Assembly (NCBI GenBank): GCA_934101345.1
Contig: CAKOQV010000044.1
Span: 1 to 6,086 of the forward strand
DNA: 6,086 bases
Source of the DNA: an uncultured Bacilli bacterium
GTDB taxonomy: Bacteria; Bacillota_I; Bacilli_A; RF39; UBA660
Reading direction: 5' to 3'
Shown here: piece after piece, positions 1 to 5,948 of the stretch
Position numbering within the stretch: position 1 is the stretch's first letter
Layout of the letters: every line of letters begins with the position of its first letter
Position numbers and translations under genes: made by a program
Notes under the pieces: model-generated
Database searches by the model: none
What the model saw: only the letters and a program-made list of their open reading frames with translations
Told to the model about the DNA's origin: nothing

Positions 1-767
1 GTTATACCTCTTATCTCATTTGTCATATTATACAAAAATAGTGTTTTTTCTTCATTAGCATTATCACTTATTACTTTAGCCTTATGAACTTCATCTAACA
101 TTTTCATATCAGGGTTTTCTATGGTAAAGTACATAATATAGCACATTAAAGCTAATATTAAGTCATATATAATCATTCCTGGAATTAATAGTGAAAAGAA
201 ATATAATATTACTAGAAGTAAGAATACTATAAAGATTGGTAAATATCTTTTATCTAATTTTTTAATATTTGTTAGTGCCACCAGTAAAGATCCTGTTAGC
301 ATTATTGCTACCATTGCATACCCAAGCATTGTTGTTGCACCTGTTACATTAGTAGCAACTTTGGCATCTACTAGTTTGATATTTGTGAATAACATTATTA
401 CTGAGAATACAATATTTGCTATAATTAAGATTGTTGATATCTTTTTAGGATTTTTTCTTACTTTATCATATGTTATTAATAATGTATAAAAGAATAAATT
501 TGAAAAGATAACTGAAAATAAGCTTGATAGTATTTTATTTAAATAATTAAGCAAAGTATAATAATTATTTACGATACTTTCAAATGTATTTGCAGAGCAT
601 ATTATATGTATTACTGTATCTATAGCTGCTACGATTAGTGATGATATTAGTATTACTTTATATGGTTTATTTTCTTCTAAATCTGCACGTTTTTTTGAAA
701 AATACACAATGTTTAGTATTAAAATAAAGATTAACGATACTAAAGGTATTTCAAATTCTAATGACAT
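1..767 (-). CDS. Polytopic membrane histidine-kinase-like protein, partial (C-terminus off the left edge)
   Basis: I translated this open frame by hand; the first 255 full codons are present and it has no stop before the window edge. The start is the ATG at 765-767, with an AGGTGA ribosome site 5 bases upstream (773-778). About seven hydrophobic segments are visible, near residues 8-23, 38-57, 81-99, 110-128, 145-165, 175-195 and 199-215. They are followed by a charged linker (ENPDMKMLDEVHKAK) that resembles the signalling helix before a HisKA dimerisation domain, and then by FLYNMTNEIRGIT at residues 244-256. That segment aligns with the classic H-box FLxNMSHEIRTPL, so the likely family is a membrane sensor kinase. 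The phosphoacceptor His is Asn250 (AAT codon), the +4 Thr/Asn is Gly254 and the following Pro is Ile255. The ATP-binding domain, if present, lies outside the window. It could be a pseudokinase or phospho-independent sensor. No response regulator gene is visible. Family call is moderately sure; ligand unknown. Confidence 0.72.
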   Translation of the reverse strand, partial: MSLEFEIPLVSLIFILILNIVYFSKKRADLEENKPYKVILISSLIVAAIDTVIHIICSANTFESIVNNYYTLLNYLNKILSSLFSVIFSNLFFYTLLITYDKVRKNPKKISTILIIANIVFSVIMLFTNIKLVDAKVATNVTGATTMLGYAMVAIMLTGSLLVALTNIKKLDKRYLPIFIVFLLLVILYFFSLLIPGMIIYDLILALMCYIMYFTIENPDMKMLDEVHKAKVISDNANEEKTLFLYNMTNEIRGI

Positions 768-790
768 TTTTATCACCTATCTTCATTAAA

Positions 791-799
791 ATTATAGCA
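791..799 (-). promoter_or_regulatory. Extended -10 promoter of the kinase-like gene
   Basis: On the minus strand the sequence reads TGCTATAAT, a perfect TATAAT with an upstream TGn extension. The -35 position 17 bases upstream (TTTTCT) is poor, as is common for extended -10 promoters. Transcription would start about 7 bases downstream, giving a leader of roughly 17 bases that contains the AGGTGA ribosome site. The promoter lies just after the acyltransferase terminator, which supports independent transcription. Confidence 0.7.
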
Positions 800-805
800 T
801 ATTGC

Positions 806-837
806 ATACAAAAAGAAAAGATTTTTTTCTTTTCTTT
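806..837 (-). terminator. A/T-rich hairpin terminator after the acyltransferase
   Basis: Immediately after the acyltransferase stop, AAAGAAAAGA (828-837, read on the minus strand) pairs perfectly over 10 bp with TCTTTTCTTT (812-821) around a 6-base A loop. The descending arm runs on into two more Ts and then GTATG. There are only two G:C pairs and the T-tract is short, so it is a weak intrinsic terminator at best. Its position between a stop codon and a new promoter supports the call. Confidence 0.5.
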
Positions 838-838
838 A

Positions 839-1792
839 CTATCTTTTTAATGGCCCTTTTTTTAGCATATAAGTTTTGAAATCGTATTTTTTTTCTTCTT
901 CTTTATCATATAGCCATTTGAATAGATATGCATTTTCTTCTGTAACTATATCCTCTGGGCGAGTTATATTCTTAGGTTTATACACAGTTAATTCTTCGGT
1001 GATTGCATCAGTAAATTCTTCTGGGTCCGCTGGCCATTTTGTTTTATATTTAAAATATTCTTGTCTTCTCTCTTCTAAAAACATTTCATGATAATTTTCT
1101 GGAAGCTCTGCTCTTTTTATTGGTACAGAATATTCTTTTATCTGCTCAAACATCAATGTAGCCATTGAATCTCTTATTTCTTCATTTGCTTCTTCTTTGC
1201 TATATTGATAAGATTGTAATGGCTTGCCAAAACTTATATGAATGGTATTTGTTTCTGGCACTAAAAAGTTAGATAATGGTACTACTTCTATACCGGTTTC
1301 TACTGATAACTTATAGGCTCCAGAGAAAATATGCTGTTCTAATAGATTTTCAGTATTATTCCATCCACCTGCAGGATATATTAGGACACTTACTCCTTGT
1401 TCCAATAACCATTTCATTATTTTTAAAGATTCTTTTCTACTATTTTGATTTCTTCTATCAACATAGACAATACCATTCATCCATGCGCCATACATTTTTA
1501 GATTGTGTTCTAATTGGTATGTTGTTCCTATTAGGGCATATGTTTGTCTATCTAGTGCTCTTAAATTAGTTATTATATCTTCGGAATGATAGTGGGTAGA
1601 TACAAATATATATGGTTTCTTTTTTTCTAAGACTTCCTTTGGTCTTCTTCCTTCATCTATAATCATTTTACCTTTAGTGGCTACCTTAAGAACTCCTTTT
1701 AATGGTGCTCTAACTACTTTTCTTGGTATTAATTCTTTTCTACTATAATATTCTAATTTTTTATTTTCTAAATATTTTAATCCTGTATTCAT
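839..1792 (-). CDS. PlsC/LPLAT-family acyltransferase-like protein with altered motif III
   Basis: This 317-residue protein matches the glycerophospholipid acyltransferase fold, which transfers an acyl chain to lysophosphatidic acid or a related acceptor at the inner face of the membrane. Visible motifs are HX4D at His67-Asp72 (THYHSED), the motif II-like block GIVYVDRRN at 107-115, the motif III-like block YPAGGWNN at 139-146, and VVP at 170-172. In motif III the usual FPEG Glu is Ala141 (GCA), one base change from GAA, so acceptor binding or activity may differ. No clear membrane-spanning segment is seen. The basic N-terminal 45 residues could sit on the membrane surface. Residues about 220-317 form a charged C-terminal extension that I cannot assign. 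The start ATG at 1790-1792 has a strong GAGGGGAG site (1799-1806) 6 bases upstream. It has its own promoter and terminator, so it is probably monocistronic. The family call is fairly safe; the exact substrate is not determinable. Confidence 0.8.
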   Translation of the reverse strand: MNTGLKYLENKKLEYYSRKELIPRKVVRAPLKGVLKVATKGKMIIDEGRRPKEVLEKKKPYIFVSTHYHSEDIITNLRALDRQTYALIGTTYQLEHNLKMYGAWMNGIVYVDRRNQNSRKESLKIMKWLLEQGVSVLIYPAGGWNNTENLLEQHIFSGAYKLSVETGIEVVPLSNFLVPETNTIHISFGKPLQSYQYSKEEANEEIRDSMATLMFEQIKEYSVPIKRAELPENYHEMFLEERRQEYFKYKTKWPADPEEFTDAITEELTVYKPKNITRPEDIVTEENAYLFKWLYDKEEEKKYDFKTYMLKKGPLKR

Positions 1793-1819
1793 ATTTAACT
1801 CCCCTCAAAAATCAGCACT

Positions 1820-1848
1820 AGTGTACCATAAAAGTACTTATTTTTCAA
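1820..1848 (-). promoter_or_regulatory. Sigma-A-type promoter of the acyltransferase gene
   Basis: On the minus strand, TTGAAA (1843-1848) is separated by exactly 17 bases from TACACT (1820-1825). A TG one base upstream of the -10 (TGG-TACACT) forms an extended -10. The predicted start near 1813 leaves a leader of about 20 bases with the strong ribosome site. The twin hairpins lie about 20 bases upstream of the -35, outside the predicted transcript. Confidence 0.75.
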
Positions 1849-1868
1849 GTGCTTTTGCCAAAATTGTT

Positions 1869-1895
1869 CTTGATAGAGACCTAGGCTCTATCAAG
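1869..1895. repeat. Perfect hairpin A of a tandem pair (shared apical core)
   Basis: CTTGATAGAG (1869-1878) is the exact reverse complement of CTCTATCAAG (1886-1895), giving a 10-bp stem with a 7-base loop ACCTAGG. The apical core GAGACCTAGGCTC is nearly the same as the core of the hairpin that directly abuts it at 1896. No T-tract follows on either strand, so it does not look like an intrinsic terminator. The role is unknown. Confidence 0.8.
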
Positions 1896-1921
1896 CCACT
1901 TGAGACCTTTGGCTCAAGTGG
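1896..1921. repeat. Perfect hairpin B of a tandem pair (shared apical core)
   Basis: CCACTTGAG (1896-1904) is the exact reverse complement of CTCAAGTGG (1913-1921), a 9-bp stem with an 8-base loop ACCTTTGG. The core GAGACCTTTGGCTC differs from that of hairpin A only by TT in place of A. The lower stem (CCACTT/AAGTGG) is unrelated to that of A (CTTGATA/TATCAAG), yet both are fully paired. On the minus strand it comes right after the rsmG terminator. It may be a repeat element, an RNA 3'-end structure or a protein-binding site. Confidence 0.8.
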
Positions 1922-1924
1922 AAA

Positions 1925-1958
1925 TAAAAAGATATATAATACTGCACTATATATCTTT
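1925..1958 (-). terminator. Intrinsic terminator overlapping the 3' end of rsmG
   Basis: Read on the minus strand, AAAGATATATA (1948-1958) pairs perfectly over 11 bp with TATATATCTTT (1928-1938) around a 9-base loop, followed by TTTATTT. The ascending arm encodes the last three rsmG codons (Lys-Asp-Ile) and the first bases of the TAG stop. It would end the mnmE-mnmG-rsmG transcript. The stem is A/T-rich, so efficiency may be modest. Confidence 0.7.
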
Positions 1959-2648
1959 CTTAATAATTTCAGAATATCTTCTTGGATACTTTGAACTTGT
2001 CTCTTTTAGCTTTAAATATTTAATTATAGTTCTAATACTATTTTCTTTAGGTAAATTAAATATAACTCTAGATTCTTCTTTAATATCTAACTTATTATAG
2101 TAGTTAACTATATTTATTTCTTCATTTTCAGTATTAGCCTTCATTGCTATAAAATAACCATTTACCTTTACTAAAGGAATTCCATATTCTAACAAATGTT
2201 TTAATGGAGCTACTGCTCGTGCTGTCACTATATCAAATACTTCTCTATTTTTCTTAGAGTAATCTTCTACCCTAGTATTTATTATTGTTGCATTATCTAG
2301 ATTCAAAGATTCTTTTACTATATTCAAAAAATGACATTTCTTACCATTTGCTTCTATTAAAGTTAATTTGGCATTTGGAAAACATATTGCTAATACTAAA
2401 CCAGGAAAGCCTGCTCCTGAACCCAAATCACAAATACTCTGATTATCTATATTTACAACTTTTGTTATTGTTAGGCTATCATAAAAATGTTTTAAATATA
2501 CTTCTTCTTCTTCAATTATTCTAGTTAAATTATACTTACTATTTTCTTCTTTTAGTATTTGATAGTATCTATCTAAACTATGTAATTCTTTATCAGTAAG
2601 AACTAAGCCAAGCTCTTTTACTTTAATTATAAATTCTTCTTTAGACAT
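1947..2648 (-). CDS. rsmG: 16S rRNA (guanine527-N7)-methyltransferase RsmG
   Basis: RsmG (GidB) uses S-adenosylmethionine to methylate N7 of G527 in the 530 loop of 16S rRNA; loss in other bacteria gives low-level streptomycin resistance. The 233-residue length is close to that of Bacillus RsmG. The SAM-binding Rossmann motif I is DLGSGAGFPG (74-83), followed by the acidic strand LIEANGKKCHFL (97-108) and the RsmG signature TARAVAPL (142-149). The N-terminal KYNLTRI (38-44) is also typical. The tail YPRRYSEIIKKDI keeps the YPR motif but lacks the GTPxKxPL ending common in the family, and its final codons double as the terminator stem. The start ATG (2646-2648) has an AAGGAAG site 7 bases upstream and overlaps the end of mnmG by 8 bases, which suggests translational coupling. 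It is the last gene of the operon. Confidence 0.96.
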   Translation of the reverse strand: MSKEEFIIKVKELGLVLTDKELHSLDRYYQILKEENSKYNLTRIIEEEEVYLKHFYDSLTITKVVNIDNQSICDLGSGAGFPGLVLAICFPNAKLTLIEANGKKCHFLNIVKESLNLDNATIINTRVEDYSKKNREVFDIVTARAVAPLKHLLEYGIPLVKVNGYFIAMKANTENEEINIVNYYNKLDIKEESRVIFNLPKENSIRTIIKYLKLKETSSKYPRRYSEIIKKDI

Positions 2649-4479
2649 TATAAAACTTCCTTAAATATACTAATAATATTGATATATCTGCCGGATTAAC
2701 ACCACTAATACGTATAGCCTGAGCTATGTTTAATGGTCTTACTTCTTTTAATTTTTGTCTTGCTTCACTAGCTAGATTAGGTACTTTATCATAATCTATA
2801 TCTAATGGTATTTGTTTTTCTTCATTTTTAAGCATCTTATCGGCTTCACGTTCTACTTTTTTGATATATCCTTCATATTTTATTTGTATTTCTGCTTCTT
2901 CAAGTACTTCTTTGGAATAATTTAGATTTAGATTAAATACTTTGTTTAGTTCTTCTAACTTGGCTGTTGGATTCTTTAGGTAATCATATACAGTAGTTGT
3001 TACTCTTCTCTTTTCATTATCCACAGTTATTTTTATTTCTTTTAATTTTTCTATTAATTCTAAAATATTTTGTTTCTTTTCTTTAAACTTTTGGTATTTT
3101 GCCCCTGTTACTAATCCAACATTATGGCCATACTCAGTTAATCTTAAGTCGCTATTGTCATGTCTTAGTAAAAGACGATATTCTGCTCGTGAAGTTAACA
3201 TACGATATGGTTCTTTGGTTCCTTTAGTTACTAAATCATCTATTAATACTCCTATATAAGCTTCATTTCTCTTTAATATTAATGGTTCTTTTCCTTCTAG
3301 TTTTAGACCGGCATTAATACCAGCGATTAATCCTTGACAAGCGGCTTCTTCATAACCGCTAGTGCCATTTATTTGACCGGCGGTAAAGAGATTATTTAAT
3401 ACTTTTGTCTCTAGGCTTGGTTTTATCTGTGTTGGATAAATAGCATCATACTCTATAGCATAGGCATATCTTAATATCTTAGCCTTCTCTAGGCCAGGAA
3501 GACTATGTACCATTTCTTCTTGGATATTTCTTGGCATACTTGTTGAAAATCCTTGAAGATAAATATCATCATAATACTTGCTTTCTGGTTCTAAGAATAA
3601 CTGATGTCTTTCTTTATCACTAAATCTTACTATTTTATCTTCAATTGAAGGACAGTATCTTGGTCCTACTCCTGTTATGTCGTTTAATCCACCATACATA
3701 CTTGATTTATTTAGATTATCTAGAATTATTTTTTTAGTTTCTTCTGTTGTGTATATTAAATGACAGGGCTCCTGGTTATTTACATCATAAACTGGAGGAT
3801 TAGTATGTGAGAATGTGTAAGCTTCTTTGTCACCATCCTCTCTTTGTGTTTTAGTAAAGTCAATGGTACTTCTGTCAATTCTTGGTGGTGTTCCTGTTTT
3901 TAATCTTAGGATGTTAAAACCATATTTTTTTAAGTTGTCAGATAAATGCATAGATGGTCTTTCATTATGTGGACCACTTCTGGTACGGGTGTCTCCTACT
4001 AGAATATCGGATTTTAGGTATGTTCCTGTTGTTAAGATAACAATGTTTGATATTATGTTTTCTCCTGTATCTAGTACTACACCATGGACTGTATTATCTT
4101 TGACAATTAGGTCTTCAACCATTCCTTCTTTTATAGAAAGATTCTTTTCACTTCTTAATACTTTTAACATTTCTCTAGGATATGTTATTTTATCTGCTTG
4201 GGCTCTTAATGATTTTACTGCGGGGCCTTTAGCATAATTTAACATCTTCATCTGAATAAGAGTTGCATCCGCCACCTCACCCATAGAGCCTCCTAGAGCA
4301 TCTATTTCTCTTACAATTATTCCTTTTGCAGATCCGCCAATTGATGGATTACACGGCATCGTGGCTATGTTATTTATATTTCCTGTTACTAAAAGGGTTT
4401 TATGTCCTTTTCTAGAGGATGCAAGGGCAGCTTCACATCCGGCGTGTCCTCCTCCTACTACTATTACTTCATAATTCAT
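2641..4479 (-). CDS. mnmG: tRNA uridine-5-carboxymethylaminomethyl(34) synthesis enzyme MnmG
   Basis: MnmG (GidA) is the FAD-dependent partner of MnmE. Together they install the (carboxymethyl)aminomethyl group at C5 of wobble U34 in tRNAs that read split codon boxes, using methylene-tetrahydrofolate and glycine or ammonium. The 612 residues are near the usual 620-630. The FAD-binding glycine motif is GGGHAGCEAA (9-18), and CNPSIGG starts at Cys43. The first family signature GPRYCPSIEDK (272-282) holds Cys276, and the second, AGQINGTSGYEEAACQG, is at 367-383. These two Cys correspond to the catalytic pair of E. coli MnmG. YRMLTSRAEYRLLLRHDNSD lies at 425-444. The C-terminal helical domain ends with RISGVNPADISILLVYL (590-606), the region known to contact MnmE. 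The gene starts 9 bases after mnmE with only a weak ribosome site (GAGTG), so coupled translation from mnmE is likely. All key residues appear intact. Confidence 0.98.
   Translation of the reverse strand: MNYEVIVVGGGHAGCEAALASSRKGHKTLLVTGNINNIATMPCNPSIGGSAKGIIVREIDALGGSMGEVADATLIQMKMLNYAKGPAVKSLRAQADKITYPREMLKVLRSEKNLSIKEGMVEDLIVKDNTVHGVVLDTGENIISNIVILTTGTYLKSDILVGDTRTRSGPHNERPSMHLSDNLKKYGFNILRLKTGTPPRIDRSTIDFTKTQREDGDKEAYTFSHTNPPVYDVNNQEPCHLIYTTEETKKIILDNLNKSSMYGGLNDITGVGPRYCPSIEDKIVRFSDKERHQLFLEPESKYYDDIYLQGFSTSMPRNIQEEMVHSLPGLEKAKILRYAYAIEYDAIYPTQIKPSLETKVLNNLFTAGQINGTSGYEEAACQGLIAGINAGLKLEGKEPLILKRNEAYIGVLIDDLVTKGTKEPYRMLTSRAEYRLLLRHDNSDLRLTEYGHNVGLVTGAKYQKFKEKKQNILELIEKLKEIKITVDNEKRRVTTTVYDYLKNPTAKLEELNKVFNLNLNYSKEVLEEAEIQIKYEGYIKKVEREADKMLKNEEKQIPLDIDYDKVPNLASEARQKLKEVRPLNIAQAIRISGVNPADISILLVYLRKFYNV
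2656..2662 (-). promoter_or_regulatory. rsmG ribosome binding site inside mnmG
   Basis: On the minus strand AAGGAAG lies 7 bases upstream of the rsmG ATG, within the last codons of mnmG. It fixes the rsmG start at 2648 and the 8-base overlap. Confidence 0.75.
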
Positions 4480-4488
4480 GTTATCACT

Positions 4489-5835
4489 CTACTTTCCTAA
4501 GCAAAATCTAGAAAATAATTCATCTAATAATTCATCTTTATATGTTGCTCCAATTACCTCACCAAGAGTATTCCATGCATCTCTTAGTCCTAGTTCTACT
4601 ATATCTATTGGGCTATTATCATTTATTTCTTTAATAGTGCTATCTATTATAGTTAGTGATTTTTTTAATAATGATATAGTTCTAGCATTTGATAAATATG
4701 TTAAGTCATTAGATGAAAGCTGTCCTATATTGAATAGTTTTCTTATTCTGTCTTTTATTTTATCTATTCCAATATTTTCTTTTACGGATATTTCTATATA
4801 ATCTCCTAATAATGATTTGTCCAATTTACCTTCTAAATCGATTTTATTTACTATAATTATTTTCTTTTTGTCTTTTAACTTGTTTAATAATTCTTTTTCT
4901 TCATCCGATAATTCTTCATTATTATTTAGTATAAATATTACTAAGTCTGACGAATCTATTATCTTTAGACTTTTTGAGACTCCTAGCATCTCTACTAGGT
5001 CATTACTTTCTCTAATACCGGCAGTATCTGTTATATTTAATGTTATTCCACCAAGAACAATAGTTCCTTCCACTATGTCTCTTGTAGTTCCGGGAATATT
5101 TGTAACTATTGCTTTTTCTTCTTCAATAAGTGCATTTAGGAGACTACTTTTACCAACATTTGGTTTACCTATTATTCCTACTTTTATACCTTCTTTAATT
5201 ACTTTACTGTCTTCAGATTTTTTGATAATATTTTCTAGTCTTTCTCTAAATTTTTTGATATTCGGAAGCACTTTATCATTAGTCATATCTTCAACATCTT
5301 CATATTCTGGATAGTCAATATTTACTTCAATATTACTGATAATTTGAACTAAATCGCTACGAAGACTTTTGATTAGATTAGATGTCTCACCAGTTAGTGT
5401 GTTTATTGATATTTTTCTGGCTGTTTCTGATTTTGATGATATTAAATCCATTGTAGCCTCTGCCTCAAGAAGATCTATTCTTCCATTTAAGAAGGCTCTT
5501 TTAGTAAATTCTCCTGGCTCTGCTAGTCTGGCACCATTATCTAGTAATAATTCTAAGACTTTATTAGTCGTTGCTATTCCACCATGACAATTTATTTCTA
5601 CTACATCTTCTCTTGTAAATGTTTTTGGCGCTAGCATTACGCTTACTAGAACTTCATCTATTTTTTCATTACCATCTTTAATATATCCATAATGAATAGT
5701 ATGTGATGCCGCAGTTGTCAAATCTTTCGTAAACACTTTATTTGTTATTTTTAGTGCTTCTTCACCACTTAACCTTATTATTGATATTGCTCCTACTCCT
5801 GTAGTTGTTGATATAGCTGCGATTGTATCTTCCAT
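4489..5835 (-). CDS. mnmE: tRNA modification GTPase MnmE
   Basis: MnmE (TrmE) is the GTPase half of the MnmE-MnmG complex. It binds a tetrahydrofolate derivative as one-carbon donor and couples GTP hydrolysis to U34 modification. The 448 residues are typical (E. coli 454). The N-terminal folate-binding domain covers about 1-118, and a helical domain flanks the G domain on both sides. G motifs are GKPNVGKS (223-230), the G2 loop NIPGTTRD (246-253), DTAG (270-273), NKID (330-333) and the ISVKENIGI region near 349. Glu282, in ESNDLVE, matches the catalytic Glu282 of E. coli. The C-terminus FCLGK carries the conserved C-x-G-K with Cys445, needed for the modification reaction. The start ATG (5833-5835) has AAGGAG at 5840-5845, 4 bases upstream. 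It heads the operon and has its own extended -10 promoter. Upstream lies an IS3-family end rather than the jag/yidC/rnpA genes usual in Bacillota. Confidence 0.98.
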   Translation of the reverse strand: MEDTIAAISTTTGVGAISIIRLSGEEALKITNKVFTKDLTTAASHTIHYGYIKDGNEKIDEVLVSVMLAPKTFTREDVVEINCHGGIATTNKVLELLLDNGARLAEPGEFTKRAFLNGRIDLLEAEATMDLISSKSETARKISINTLTGETSNLIKSLRSDLVQIISNIEVNIDYPEYEDVEDMTNDKVLPNIKKFRERLENIIKKSEDSKVIKEGIKVGIIGKPNVGKSSLLNALIEEEKAIVTNIPGTTRDIVEGTIVLGGITLNITDTAGIRESNDLVEMLGVSKSLKIIDSSDLVIFILNNNEELSDEEKELLNKLKDKKKIIIVNKIDLEGKLDKSLLGDYIEISVKENIGIDKIKDRIRKLFNIGQLSSNDLTYLSNARTISLLKKSLTIIDSTIKEINDNSPIDIVELGLRDAWNTLGEVIGATYKDELLDELFSRFCLGK

Positions 5836-5859
5836 AATACTCCTTCTTTCTCTGGTAGT

Positions 5860-5888
5860 ATTTTATCACATTCTGTCTTAATTGTCAT
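5860..5888 (-). promoter_or_regulatory. Sigma-A-type promoter of the mnmE-mnmG-rsmG operon
   Basis: On the minus strand ATGACA (5883-5888) is followed after 17 bases by TAAAAT (5860-5865), with a TG one base upstream of the -10 (TGA-TAAAAT). Predicted initiation near 5853 gives a leader of about 18 bases carrying AAGGAG. It lies wholly outside the IS end and is probably the native promoter. Confidence 0.72.
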
Positions 5889-5921
5889 TTGATTTTTACA
5901 ATATAAATAAAAAAAGAAAGT

Positions 5922-5948
5922 ATTTTACACTTATTTTGAACTTGTCAA
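5922..5948 (-). promoter_or_regulatory. Possible hybrid promoter with -35 in the IS end, reading toward mnmE
   Basis: A consensus TTGACA (5943-5948, minus strand) sits inside the IS terminal repeat and faces outward toward mnmE. A TAAAAT lies 15 bases downstream at 5922-5927, outside the element. The spacer is 2 bases short of optimal, so strength is uncertain. Outward -35 boxes in IS3-family ends are well documented, both for junction promoters in IS circles and for activation of neighbouring genes. Confidence 0.4.

Noticed and set aside
978..986. TTATACACA, matching the DnaA-box consensus TTATNCACA, on the plus strand.
   Set aside because: It is a single copy inside the acyltransferase coding sequence, with no cluster of further boxes; expected by chance in AT-rich DNA.
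1820..1858. Imperfect inverted repeat AAGCACTT/AAGTACTT and small GTAC palindromes near the acyltransferase promoter as an operator.
   Set aside because: The arms contain a mismatch, the motifs are short, and they largely coincide with the -35 and spacer; chance is a sufficient explanation.
4817..5314. Long plus-strand open frame opposite mnmE, and several similar plus-strand frames opposite mnmG, rsmG and the acyltransferase.
   Set aside because: They lie entirely antisense to confidently identified genes and encode low-complexity Ser/Leu/Ile-rich products, typical shadows in AT-rich DNA. None shows a family motif.
5911..5932. Short hairpin AAGTG/TACTT followed by a T-rich run (minus strand) just outside the IS end, as a terminator for IS transcripts.
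   Set aside because: The stem is only 5 bp with one G:C and one G:T pair, too weak to support a terminator call.
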